Part shown: piece after piece, positions 1-11,125 of the stretch
How positions within the stretch are numbered: the first letter of the stretch is position 1
Layout of the letters: each line of letters begins with the position of its first letter
Assembly (NCBI GenBank): GCA_028583605.1
Contig: CM053333.1
Coordinates: 31,883,976-31,947,975, forward strand
DNA length: 64,000 bases
Source of the DNA: Dastarcus helophoroides
Taxonomy: Eukaryota > Arthropoda > Insecta > Coleoptera > Bothrideridae
Direction of reading: 5' to 3'
Program-made: the position numbers and the translations under genes
Notes under the pieces: generated by a model
The model's input: the letters and a program-made list of their open reading frames with translations, nothing else
Database searches by the model: none
What the model was told of the DNA's origin: nothing

Positions 1-185
1 CGACTTTGGATTAAAGTTAACTTTGAAATATTTTCTGGAACTAGGGAACTAGTCAGCAAACCATAATATATTATAGTACATGTAATATTACAGTAATCAC
101 AGTATAATACTACAGGAGTCGTTAGTTGCCCAATAAAATTTTCGAACATGCGAGATTTTTATTTGAACGGCCTATTGTTGCTAAA

Positions 186-1190
186 GCGGTACCATCAAAC
201 AAATTATTATCACATAGAGGCGAGATTGTTTACTATAAAAGTAGGTTTCAGCGACGTGTAACCAGTAACTGGTTAATTTTATATGAAGCGATATATCTGG
301 TAGTACCACTAAGCAAATAATTGTCATATATGCTAATTGCATTCAACTTTAAGTGCAGGCCAAATTTTGCACATATAAAACTATATTGCATTGATCAATT
401 TAACAAAAAATGACACATGAAGTGGTACTACTAAGAGATTTTTTCCACATTGCTTTCGTCTACGAATTCGTATACCAGGCACTAGATAGTTTGAAAACTC
501 CACACACAATACTGAAGTGGTACCATCCAGCATATATTTGCGGATAGCAATTCCATTAAAAAATCCCAATAGTACCACCACATATTTTTTTAAATAGTAC
601 TGTAGACTTCAAAGCAATGTTATGTTACCATTACAAAAGAGTGTGCCGTAATATTTCACAGGCACAGCCTTTCTTTAATAAAACTTATTCTGACAGCGAA
701 ACACAGAATACTGAAGTGGTACCATCAGATGAATTATTTTTGTATGTTAACTGCATTCATGGGAATTTTATATGTTCGAAATTGTCCTGATAAAACCATA
801 TTTTAGCGACGTGCACACAATTTAATACAAAACGGAATATAGTGCGGTAACTATTTCGACACGATAATTAATAAGTGGTACCATTGATAAATTATTTTTG
901 TATATATGGCAGTTGTGTTCAACTCGATGAGAATTCTTTGCAGGCGATATGTTCCACATATAAAACTGCATTTCCAGGACGTGTACATAATTTAATTCAA
1001 AGTGACATATAGAGTGGTACTACTATATAAATTATTTTCACACGACGCCATTGATTTCAGTATGAAAAAGGAACAAAATTATTCTTAGATTAGGTAATAG
1101 ATTTCAGATTAATCATTTTTATAGGATAAACTTTTCACGTAAAAAGCATATTCTGAGGGTGCGTACCGAATTTTATGCAACATCATGAAA
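186..1190. repeat. Degenerate tandem repeat with GGTACC box
   Basis: A diverged tandem array. The box GTGGTACCAT or GTGGTACTACT recurs at 186, 301, 422, 517, 571, 716, 875 and 1014, followed in most units by AAATTATTTTT. Several units then share TTCAACT, GCAGGC, CACATATAAAACT and CGACGTGTACATAATTTAAT in the same order. Spacing runs from about 55 to 160 bp, so units have suffered indels. No open frame runs across it. It resembles an old decayed satellite; the family is not recognised. Confidence 0.7.
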
Positions 1191-2524
1191 GTGAACCGCA
1201 AAAAATGAACACAAAGCCAAGTTAAAGAATTTTGTTTGGTTGTTTTTTTTTGTGAGAAAGGGCTTAACAAAGTAGTACTTTTTAATTGTTGGTCACGTTT
1301 TTCTTAAGTACCACCTAAAGGGTGGGAAATGTTCATATGAATTTTATCAATATGATGGTTCTAAATCGCTCTATGACAACTGTTGAATAACTATTATTTT
1401 GCTTTTCTGGTAAGGCAGTGATATTCGTATAAATCAGAGGTAAGTATACTGTTGGGAGTATTATAACACCCTATAAATGTGTCAGGGTATATAATGCCAG
1501 TTACTTGTTCAATGGAAAATACAATAGATCTTCCCCCAGTCCAACATTTCATAAGAGTACCTGTGCTTCGACCCCATCCAAAAATTCGTTATGTAAATCG
1601 ATATTTTGCATAATCTTGCTTTTAGATGCTCACAAAGGACATTTTGGTTGTTGTCTCTAGTTTGGCTCCCTGTTAAATTAGAATTTTAACGTTTTTTACC
1701 TTTTAAGGTTTAGTAAATTAAACGCTGGTTTCATCCACTGACGAACTATTCTGAGTTGTTTTAACCAGGATGGTTTCCTTTAAAGTAATATTGAATTGTT
1801 ATTATTATTGGTCGTGTATCGAGATTTAGGATTTGGCTTTTTTGAATTTATTTTCCGGATGTAAAAAAATCAAAAAGTGACAAGCAGTACTATCTCTTGT
1901 TAATAGAATTTCTGAACTGTAAAAGAGTGTTGTTTCGTCGCCTAAATTATTCTGTATACCCAACGTCGAATTTAGTTCAAGTTTACATATATTTAGCAAC
2001 ACATGCAAGTAAATACATAAAAAAAATAACACACAATACGCTGTTATGTATAACAGGCGGCCAGTACTTACTATTGTAATTAGAGAAAATATTCAGACGT
2101 TTAAAAATAGAATGCAATATATTTGGCACACTGAAACGGTTGTTGGTTCTCACATTAATTACGTTATTAATAAGAAAAATTACCCCGAAGGTTCTTTGAG
2201 CTAAAATTTACAAAAAACATAAATCTTTTTGAATTATTTTTTTTTCTTGAAGCTTTATTACCCTGAACATGTGACGGCAAAGTATAAATAGCGAAATATG
2301 CACGCGGCTTAGTATTTGAAAGTTTCAACTGCAGCGGTTATTAATGTGATGATGATTATAGAGGCTCCTTACCAGCAACGTGCGATATTGACATCTATGT
2401 TAACATCGGCGGCTGAACATCAACCGTGGTAATCAATCGTTTCCAAAATATCAATGATTCTTAATTTCGATGTTGTATATTGCCTATAATCGCGTAAATG
2501 AGTACTCGGGTGTATCTATTAAAA
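1191..2524. other. AT-rich spacer, no gene seen
   Basis: AT-rich sequence with only short, low-complexity frames. The one notable site is TATAAATA at 2283-2290 followed about 28 bp later by a GCTTAGTATT start-like sequence, a spacing that suits an insect core promoter, but no convincing exon lies downstream before the pyrimidine array. Confidence 0.5.
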
Positions 2525-2574
2525 TTTCTTCCTTCTTTTCTTCCTTTCTTCCTACCTGCCTCCTTCTTTCCCTC

Positions 2575-2615
<41 letters not shown>

Positions 2616-4470
2616 TTTACCGTCCTGTATCACTTCCTTCCTTGCCTTCCTTGCCTTCCTTCCTTTCTGCTTTTCCTGTCTTCTTTCTTTCCTTTCCTGC
2701 CTTCTTTCCTTCCTCCCGTTACTGTCTTTCCTTTCTCCCCTTCCTGTGGTTCTTCTTTCCTTCCTTTCCTCCTTGCCTTCCTTCCCTCTTTCCTTTCTTC
2801 ATTCCTTCCTTCCTTGTCTTCCTTCCTTCCTTTCCTCCTTGTCTTCCTCCCTTCCTTTCTTTCCTTATTTCTTCTATGTCTTCCCTCCTTGCCTCCCTTC
2901 CTTCCTTTCCTCCTTGTCTTCCTTCCCTCCTTCCTTTCCTTCTTCCTTCTCTCCTTTCTTCCTTTCTTCTTTCCTTAATTCCTTCCTTTCTTCATTCCTT
3001 TCTTGTCTTCTTTACTTGCCTTCCTCGATTCCTTCCTTGTCTTCCTTCTTTCCTTCCTTGCCTTCCTTCCTTCCCTTCTTCCTTGTCTTCCTTCCCTCTT
3101 TCCTTCCTTCCTTCTTTCCTTCCCTTCCTCTTTCCTGGTATGTCTTCCTTCCTTGCCTTCCTTACTTCCTTGCCTCCTTGTCTTCCTTCCTTGCCTTCCT
3201 TCCTTCCTTGCTTCCTTGTCTTCCCTTCTTCCTTTCTTTCTTTCTTCTATGTCCTCTTCCCTTCCTTCCTTCTTTCCTTCATTCCTTCCTTTCTTTCTTT
3301 CTTCGTTTCCTCCTTGTCTTCTTTCTTTGCCTTCCTCGATTCCTTCCTTGTCTTTCTTCCTTCCTTCTTTCCTTGCCTTCCTTTCTTTCCTCCTTGTCTT
3401 CTTTCCCTTTTTCCTTCCTTCCTTCTTTTCCTCCTTGTCTTCCTTCCCTCTTTCCTTCCTTCCTTCTTTCCTTCCTTGATTCCCCCCCTCTTTCCTTCCT
3501 TTCCTTTTTTCTTCTATGTCTTCCTTCCTTGCCTTCCTTCCTTCCTTCCTTTCTTCCTTGTCTTCCTTCCTTCCTTCCTTCCTTTCTTCCTTCCTTTCTT
3601 CCTTCCTTTCTTCTTTTCTTCATTCCTTCCTTTCTTCGTTTCTTCCTTCCTTCTTTTCTTCCTTCCTTTCTTTTTTCCTTCCTTGCTTCCTTCCTTTCTT
3701 CCTTCCTTTCTTCCTTTCTTTCTTCCTTCCTTGATCCCTTTCTTCCTTCCTTTTTTCTTCCTTCTTTCCTTCCTTCCCTCCCTCTTTCTTGTATGTCTTC
3801 CTTCCTTGCCTTGCTTCCTTCCGTTCCTTTTTGTCTTCCTTCCTTCCTTCCTTTCCGTTTTTTTATATGTCTTCCTTCCTTGCCTTCCTTCCTTCCTTCC
3901 TTTCCTTTTTTCTTATATGTCTTCCTTCCTTGCCTTCCTTCCTTCCTTCCTTTTCTCCTTGTCTTCCTTCCCTCCTTCCTTCTCTTCTTCCTTCCTTTCT
4001 TCCTTCCTTCATTCGTTCCTTTCTTTCTTCCTTCCTTTCTTCGTTTCTTCCTTCCTTCTTTCCTTCCTTCCTTTCTTTTTTCCTTTGTGCTTCCTTCCTT
4101 TCTTCATTCCTTCCCTTCTTCCTCCCTTCCTGGATCCTTTTTTTCCTTCCTTTCCTCCTTTCTTCTTTCCTGTTTCTCATTTTTCCATGTCTTCATTTTT
4201 TTCATCATACCATGCCTCCATCCTTTTCATCCGTCCATCCTTTCATTTTTCGCTTATTCCATCCTTCTTCTCATACTCCCGGCTCTTTATCCTTCCATCC
4301 TCTCATTCTGCCATTTTCCTCCCATTCTTCTATCCTTCCATCCTTCAATCCTTCCATACTATTCCAATCTATTTCATTCTATCTTAACCCATCCCTTCCG
4401 TCCATTCATCAATTTATTCATTCATTCCTCCATTTATTCATTCATTCCTTCATCCATTCAATTCCTGCCG
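2525..4470. repeat. (TTCC)n polypyrimidine array with higher-order unit
   Basis: About 1.65 kb of nearly pure pyrimidine on the + strand built on TTCC/CTTC tetramers (to about 4180), then about 290 bp of a decayed CCATCCTT and ATTCATTC derivative. A longer unit is visible: the phrase TATGTCTTCCTTCCTTGCC, or a close variant, recurs near 2874, 3139, 3248, 3516, 3791, 3867 and 3917, usually after a T-rich TTTTTCTT. The 711- and 629-residue open frames through this stretch consist of F, L, S and P only and are repeat translations. Confidence 0.95.
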
Positions 4471-4482
4471 TATACAAAAAGA

Positions 4483-4650
4483 CAGTCAACTTTGGATATA
4501 ACGAACTCTGCATATAACCAACGACCGCTTACAACGAACAAAATTATCGCCCATAGCTCCACAAGAAATATTTCTTGTTCGTTTATAACGAACATAAGGC
4601 TATAATGAACTATTTAAAGATAGTAGGTGGTTTACATCCGAAGTTTACTG
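4483..4650. mobile_element. 168-bp pogo/Tigger-like MITE
   Basis: The left end CAGTCAACTTTGGAT (4483-4497) is matched by the reverse complement of the right end, CAGTAAACTTCGGAT (4650-4636), with two differences in 15 bp. Subterminal ATAACGAAC motifs face inward from both sides, as is typical of pogo/Tigger elements of the Tc1-mariner superfamily, which start with CAGT and insert at TA. TA follows the right end; the left flank reads GA, so the duplication is imperfect. There is no room for a transposase, so it is non-autonomous. Confidence 0.75.
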
Positions 4651-5868
4651 TATACGTTGAAAATGGTGCAAAAGCTAGCAATTTGTTTTAGATTTGATAA
4701 ATAGGCCGAGCTCCTTTTATATTAACAAAGAAAAAGAACAAAAAAGATGAATGTGTGAACTAGTTTTACCAAAGGAGAAATATCTTGCAAGAAAATTCTT
4801 TTTAGATTCTCGGTATCTGATTAAATCTTGGGTAAATGTAGAACAATAAATTTGTAGCTAAAGTACATATTTTATATCGAGTTATCAACCATCGTCATTA
4901 ATATAAATGCGGTATGATATAGTACATTGAGGAAAACTGTAAACCATGAAGCAGAATGTTAAGATTTCACCTCATTATGGCTCATAATTAGGAAGTGTAC
5001 ATCTGCAGTGATTTAAAAAATTCGTTAACGAGAAGAGCTTGGCGCATTTTAAATATTCCTCTTAAATTGCATACGTTATGTAAGATTACTTATGAAATAA
5101 TTACTAGAGTACAGATGTGGAATTCAATCATACAATAATTACTTATTAAATTCTACAATCTCTTATACATTATAACCTCTCCAGCGACGGTATTTAAAAA
5201 TTTTCCCACCTGTCTCCTCTTTTTAATTGAATCGACAAGAAAATCGTCGGTATGTTGCAAAATTTAATAATAACCCAACAAACCGGATCTGCGAAAAGAG
5301 CAGCCCAAGATTTCTATAAAAAGTGGCCAACGATTTAACCCCAATGTGGAATGAAAGGGAGGGTGGAATACATTAAAGAGATTGAGTATTATTTGATATA
5401 CTCGTGTGGTGGTGGTACATTCACAAGAATTGGCAAGTACTTCCGGGGCTGTTCGGGATTTCCGCCCTTCATAAGCGGAAATGACCCGATTCTAGGTCAT
5501 ATACCACTTCTTTTGGCTGGGATAAGTAAATATTAGAAATACAAATACCAAATGCTCGCAAGGTTTCCTGTTATGAAGGCTCTGTGAATCAAATTTCATG
5601 TCATCAAGAATCTACGCTTTAAGTTAATATGATGATCTTGAACCTAAAAGTCGTGTTGACTTTCCACAAAAAAGATCTTCAATTACAATGAGAATTTCTT
5701 TTGTCTTGGACTTTCTAACTAGAAATAATTACATTGTTTAGAAAAATATTGCTGAAGAGTAAAAATAAAAACTGCTGACCAATTTTCAAAATTTGCAATT
5801 TTGACATAAATATGTTGTGTTAAAAATTCTTTAAACCTCACCTCATAACATCTGACAAATAAATAGGT
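4651..5868. other. AT-rich spacer, no gene seen
   Basis: No repeat structure or credible exon was found. The 61-residue open frame at 5351-5536 has no recognisable motif and I do not call it. Confidence 0.4.
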
Positions 5869-6034
5869 TATATTATAATATATTATATTATATTATATCG
5901 TATCGTATCGTATCTTATCATATTATATTATATCATATCATATCATATCATATCATATTATATTATATTATATTATATTCTATTACATTATGTTACATTA
6001 CATTATATTATATTATATTATATTATATTATATT
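5869..6034. repeat. (TATTA)n-type pentamer microsatellite
   Basis: About 165 bp of pentanucleotide units, mostly TATTA, with runs of TATCG, TATCA and one TATTC/TACAT patch in the middle. The variants occur in short homogeneous clusters. Confidence 0.95.
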
Positions 6035-7090
6035 AAATAGTAGTGGAACCAAAACGAAATCCAACATACCTATTTTTTTAATCGTAATTTTTTACATCCA
6101 ATTTTTTAACCCAACCTAACCACGTTACGAGACTGAAAAAAATCTCGAATGATAATAACATATTCCCGTGACAGCTAATATAAGTCAAATAATTTAAAAT
6201 GAGGTTTTTCCCCAGCTTTAACTTTGCAATTTTGTAGTTACGCTATCCCTGCCCCGCAATTCGTGTACAGTACAATTAATTTAGATTTGGTACGTAATAA
6301 CATTGAAACTAACTGCAGAGTATTTAATAATTCCATTAAGCTAGGTCCCATAAATCTTGAGGATTATATCATGGTAATAAAATGCACAAACAGGTACCAA
6401 CAGAGCTTAAATAGGTAATCGTTTTCATGCGCTGTAATAATTTTAATATTCCCGAACTTTTTCCATTCCTTCTGTTGATCTTATCGATATAGATCAAACA
6501 ATGACATGAAAAGCAAACGCAGACGATGTCTTATTCCTTTTTACTCTGAATCGAATCGGTTTTTCAGGTACAGGCACCATTTGACATTTAAAAATAAAAA
6601 TTACAATATATCAAAATTTTGCCAGATATATAAATATTTTTTTGTATTTTTTTGCTATTGTAATAAAAAAATATGAGCAATGAAGCCATTTTTTTTGAGA
6701 AATAGAAAGACTCGTAATTTCCATAATAAGCAGCAAAATACGAACTCCTAAACAAGTTTAAAAAATGGGAAGAAGTTTTTTTAGGAATATTGACTACTGT
6801 TTGACGCTGTTTTTGACAATTTTTTCGAAATTTTGACCTGTTGTAAAAAATTTCGAAACTTTAGCTTTTTCAAATTTTATAATTTTTTTCTTTTTCTTTC
6901 TCTCTCTTCCGAAATTTTGATTTTTTCGTGATTCAGTGATTGGACCTTCTGAGAAAATTTTTGACCATATTTCGAAAATTATGTCTGTTTTCGAAATTTC
7001 ACCTTCTACAGTTGTTGGACTTCACCTGTGTGTTGAGAGGTATTTCCGTTTTCCACACGAAAATAGAAATGCAAATCATGGCACCATTGA

Positions 7091-7173
7091 CCTTTGAATA
7101 AATAACTTGTCCCAATTAGAGCAGATCGATAATTAGTGTCTATTATTTACGTGATGCGACCCAAAATAATAAA
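7091..7173 (+). repeat. Dispersed repeat, copy 1
   Basis: About 83 bp containing AATAAATAACTTG and TATTATTTACGTGAT matches 8539-8621 in the same orientation at roughly 85 % identity by eye. The family is not recognised. The two copies lie 1.45 kb apart. Confidence 0.7.
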
Positions 7174-8538
7174 AACGGGAAACCGGCATAACTTGGAAAA
7201 CAAATTGATATATGAAATGGGCAATTTTCCGGAATGACAGATATTTGGCAAACAATCCGCCTATTAAGTTATTTGAGAGAAAAACTTCAATATATACGGG
7301 GTCTGCTCAATCAATACGTGTACTTTTGATCGAATTATTTCAGTCATGTACTTGGGATCATTTAGAGGGGATACGTAATTTAGTTGTCAAATCCAGAATC
7401 TGCGCCCAAATTTGACCACATCAGACACAGTTGGAGAATATAGCCCAATTGGTGCAGGAGGTAGAATCACTCAAAAAAAATACAAAATCCTAATTTAGGG
7501 GATTCCCAACTTTAAACCAGATTCGAAACTTAGGTGGCAAAATTCAGCAAAGTGGACAACACTTTGCAATTATTTAATTTAAACCTTAACTGTTACGAAA
7601 GGGCACTTAGGAAAAGACAAAAAATTTAAAAAAAAATCGAAATTGAGTTTTCCCACCAGTTCAATTGTTTACTTCGGAATTTAGTCTTACAATATAAAGG
7701 GCCGTATTCGATTGTTAATAATCTTTAAACCATTTCGTTTCTTCGTGAAAAATGTCTGTGCTGAAGTATCCATTTTTATGTCATAAAAAAATAAATAAAA
7801 TAAAAGGTTCAGGAAAAATGAAGATTCAACATAGACAGTTGAGGCTTTACCAATAAATAACAAGTGTCAAAGTAAATGATAGCAAAAAATGGCCGTTTTA
7901 AGCCGGTTAGATGGCTCAGAAATTTAGGATTGCCAACTTACTGTCTCTAAATTTACGGAAAACTAGAAAAGATTTTTTAATAATAATAATAATAATAATA
8001 ATAGCATTTATTTTAGCATAAGCTATTTAACATTCACATAACATTAGATCAGCGTTAAATTAAATTGAATTAAATTAGATCAAATTAAAACAAAATAATT
8101 TCTAGGGAATTTTTAGAATGTTAAATTTTTAGAGTGTACATTATTGTAAAATCAGTTGATGTAGTTTTTTAATTTTTTAGGTTTTTTGTATGTGATAAAA
8201 GCTTAAGTATAGGCTCTCTTTTTTTGAGTCGTTACGAGAGATTTTTGGAATTTGGGTCTGCAAAGGACAATTTGATTCGGTCCTTGGGATCAATATTTAA
8301 TAGAAGCTGGCAACTCTGTCAAAATCTTAGCTCGTAATTTAAAATAATCATAAATTCAGTAAACATGTCATATGTATCGCCCATTGTATGACCTGACGAA
8401 TCAAATCAACTATTTACTATAATCCCAAGCCAAATTTTCAGGCCTGAAAACTGGCACAAAGTACTGGTGTTTCTCAAAGAGACGTAAATGGTAAAGATGA
8501 TTTTCCCTTTTGAATTAAATATAAAATTGTTAATCATA

Positions 8539-8621
8539 GCCTTTCAATAAATAACTTGCCCTAATTAGGACAGATCAATAATTGTGTTTATTATTTACGT
8601 GATCTGGCCTAAAATAACCAT
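8539..8621 (+). repeat. Dispersed repeat, copy 2
   Basis: Second copy of the sequence at 7091-7173; it ends about 30 bp before the heptamer array. Shared blocks include AATAAATAACTTG, CAATTAG-like and TATTATTTACGTGAT. Confidence 0.7.
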
Positions 8622-8653
8622 TATAAAGTATCACACAGAAATGCTACAAAGAA

Positions 8654-9193
8654 TGATTTCGTATTTCGTATTTCGTTTTTCCTATTTCGTATTTCGTATC
8701 TCGTATTTCGTATTTCGTATTTCGTATTTCGTATTTCTTATTTCGTATTCCGTATTCCGTATTTCGTATTCCGTATTCCGTATTCCGTATTCCGTATTCC
8801 GTATTCCGTATTCCGTATTTCGTATTCCGTATTCCGTATTTCGTATTTCGTATTTCGTATTTCGTATTTCGTATTTCGTATTTCGTATTTCGTATTTCGT
8901 ATTTCGTATTTCGTATTTCGTATTTCGTATTTCGTATTTCGTATTTCGTATTTCGTATTTCGTATTTCGTATTTCGTATTTCGTATTTCGTATGTCGTAT
9001 CTCGTATTTCGTATTCCGTATTTCGTATTTCGTATTTCGTATTTCGTATTTCGTATTTCGTATTTCGTATTTCGTATTTCGTATTTCGTATTTCGTATTT
9101 CGTATTTCGTATTTCGTATTTCGTATTTCGTATTTCGTATTTCGTATTTCGTATTTTGTATTTCGTAGTTCGTATTTCTTATTTCGTATTTCG
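8654..9193. repeat. (TATTTCG)n heptamer array
   Basis: About 77 tandem copies of TATTTCG. A central-left block (about 8745-8860) is dominated by the variant TATTCCG, while the flanks are nearly uniform TATTTCG, so variants spread locally. Both strands stay open (21-bp, 7-codon period), giving false frames of 194 and 191 residues. It is not an arthropod telomere motif (TTAGG). Confidence 0.97.
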
Positions 9194-9854
9194 GGGAAGG
9201 GGGACCAGAAAACCTCCTCCGAACTGTATTTGCATAATAGAGTGGTTCTAGGACCAAAAGTAAACGAAACTGTTGTCCGTCAACAGAACAAATTTAAAAC
9301 ACAACTTCTCTAGTCGCTGGTTTATTCTTATTGACCGAACCGGATTGAAAGAGATGTTTGGATGTACTTTACACTTTTTATTTGTTGGCACGCGTTTGGT
9401 AAAGTTTGTCATAGCTCGAGTTATTTACTTTATTAATAAGAATTTACTCCTTTTTGTTTGGTCGAAAGCGCCTCGAAGACAATTCTACGTTTTACAAACA
9501 ATCCTCGCTTAGATTTTACATTATTACAGGATTTATTACTTCGGTTATTTGGTAGACAAGGGAAAGGAATTTTGTATATTTTTGCATTGTGGCTTGTTAG
9601 CTGGCCAACTCATTATATTTTTTATCTTGTCTGCTCTGGCGGTTCAGAGGGTAAAAAATAAAATAAATTGGGTTATGGCCTGAATATATGAAACGAGTAT
9701 TTCGTTGAAGTTGTATATGTATATGAAATTGTATATATACAAACTGGCTTGAATGACAATTTTTTAAATTATTCACTATTTTTTATTAAAATGTTCCATG
9801 GTTCTCTAAATTTCGAATTTTCTTTAAAAGCAAGAGATATATAGAGGGGATGGA
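9194..9854. other. AT-rich spacer, no gene seen
   Basis: Unrecognised sequence between two simple arrays. Two overlapping open frames of 79 and 67 residues show no motifs. Confidence 0.4.
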
Positions 9855-9870
9855 AAGGTGGAGAGGGGAA

Positions 9871-9939
<69 letters not shown>

Positions 9940-10912
9940 AAGAAGAAGAGAAGATAAGAGAAAAAAATAGACAAGAAGAGATAAGAAGAGAAGAGAAGAT
10001 GACAGGAGGGACGAGAATCGAAGAGAAAAAACCAGAGGGGAAGAGAAGAGGAGAGAAGAGAAGAAAAGAGAAGAGAAGGTGACTGGAAGGAAAAGAATGG
10101 AAAAGAGAAGAAAGAGGAAGAAAAGAAAAGAAAAAATGAAAGAAAAGAAGAGAAGAGAAGAAAAAATAAGTGAAAAGAAGAAAAAAGAAGAAAAGAGAAG
10201 AGAGGATAAGACAAGATGACGGAAATAAAAGTAATGGAAAAGAGAAGGAAGGGGTAGAGAAGAAAAGAGAAAATGAGCAAAAAGAAGAGAAGAAACAAGA
10301 AGAGAAGAAAAGTAAAGAGAAAATAAGAGAAGAAAAAAAAAAAAGAAAAAATGACGGGAAGCAAGCGAATGAAAAAGAGAAGAGAAGGAAGGGGAACAGA
10401 AAATAAAAGAAAAGAAGATAAAAGAAGACAAAAGAATAGAAGAGAAGAGAAGAAAAGACAAGAGAAGGCAAGAAAAGAGAAAAGAAGAAAACAGAAGATA
10501 AGAGACAAGAGAAGAGAAGAAAAGAGAAGAGAAGAGAAGAGAAGAGAAGAGGAGAGGAGAGGAGAGGAGAGGAGAGGAGAGGAGAGGAGAGGAGAGGAGA
10601 GGAGAGGAGAGGAGAGGAGAGGAGAGGAGAGGAGAGAAGAGGAGAGGAGAGGAGAGGAGAAAAGAGAAGAGAAGAGAAGAGAAGAGAAGAGAAGAGAAGA
10701 GAAGAGAAGAGAAGAGAAGAGAAGAGAAGAGAAGAGAAGAGAATAGAAGAGAAGACACGAAGCTGAAAAGGAAGAGAAGATATGACGAGGGGAGGGTAGG
10801 CAAGGAAGAGACGAGAGAAGAGAGAGAAGAGAGCGAAGAGAGAGAGAGAGATAAAGAGAGAAAAGAGAATAAAGAGAGATGAGAGAGAAGAGAAAGAAGA
10901 GAGAAGAGAGTC
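9855..10912. repeat. 1.06-kb homopurine array
   Basis: Almost pure purine on the + strand, the opposite sense to the other simple arrays here. It contains (GA)n at 9874-9933 (about 30 units), imperfect GAAGA/GAAAA mixtures, a clean (GGAGA)n block at about 10549-10637 and a clean (GAAGA)n block at about 10660-10745. GA and GAAGA runs are the kind of DNA bound by GAGA-type factors and able to form triplexes; that role is inferred. The 384- and 368-residue minus-strand frames are translations of the repeat. Confidence 0.96.
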
Positions 10913-11086
10913 CAAATGTGCACCCTGCACAGGCCTAATTAAACAAGCTTATAAATACTGAATTAAAACGAATATAACACATACCGTAAAAAATTGAAAT
11001 TCTAAAAAATTTGGAACAGAAGACGTCGTGTGCCTTATTGGATTTAAACGGTTAAACGGTTTGAGTTTGGTCGATGATCTACCGTG

Positions 11087-11125
11087 AATTTCAGCGTTGA
11101 CATCAAACATGTCAACGCTGAAATT
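11087..11125. repeat. Perfect 17-bp inverted repeat (hairpin)
   Basis: AATTTCAGCGTTGACAT (11087-11103) is followed by the 5-base loop CAAAC and then its exact reverse complement ATGTCAACGCTGAAATT (11109-11125). No T run follows on either side, and this is eukaryotic DNA, so it is not called a terminator. Confidence 0.95.

Larger units (their letters stand above)
6035..8653. other. AT-rich spacer with satellite fragment and (AAT)n
   Basis: Mostly unrecognised AT-rich sequence. 6785-7015 is a small fragment of the GAAATTTTGAC satellite family that dominates the second half of the window (T-rich sense). 7978-8004 is an (AAT)n run of about nine units. No gene is supported. Confidence 0.6.

Noticed and set aside
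2470..4605. 711-residue and overlapping 629-residue open frames
   Set aside because: Only F, L, S, P and C from the TTCC repeat; two frames are open at once on the same strand, as expected for stop-free simple repeats.
5351..5536. 61-residue open frame
   Set aside because: Within chance length for this composition; no motif.
6105..6122. CCCAACCTAACC as a telomere-type repeat
   Set aside because: Only one partial unit of a TTAGG-like complement; not an array.
7978..8004. (AAT)n run as a notable element
   Set aside because: Ordinary short microsatellite; mentioned only within the spacer entry.
8584..9257. Repetitive 194- and 191-residue proteins on both strands
   Set aside because: Direct translations of the 7-bp array; its 21-bp period keeps all frames open.
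9769..10930. 384- and 368-residue minus-strand frames
   Set aside because: Translations of the homopurine array complement (L, S, F only).
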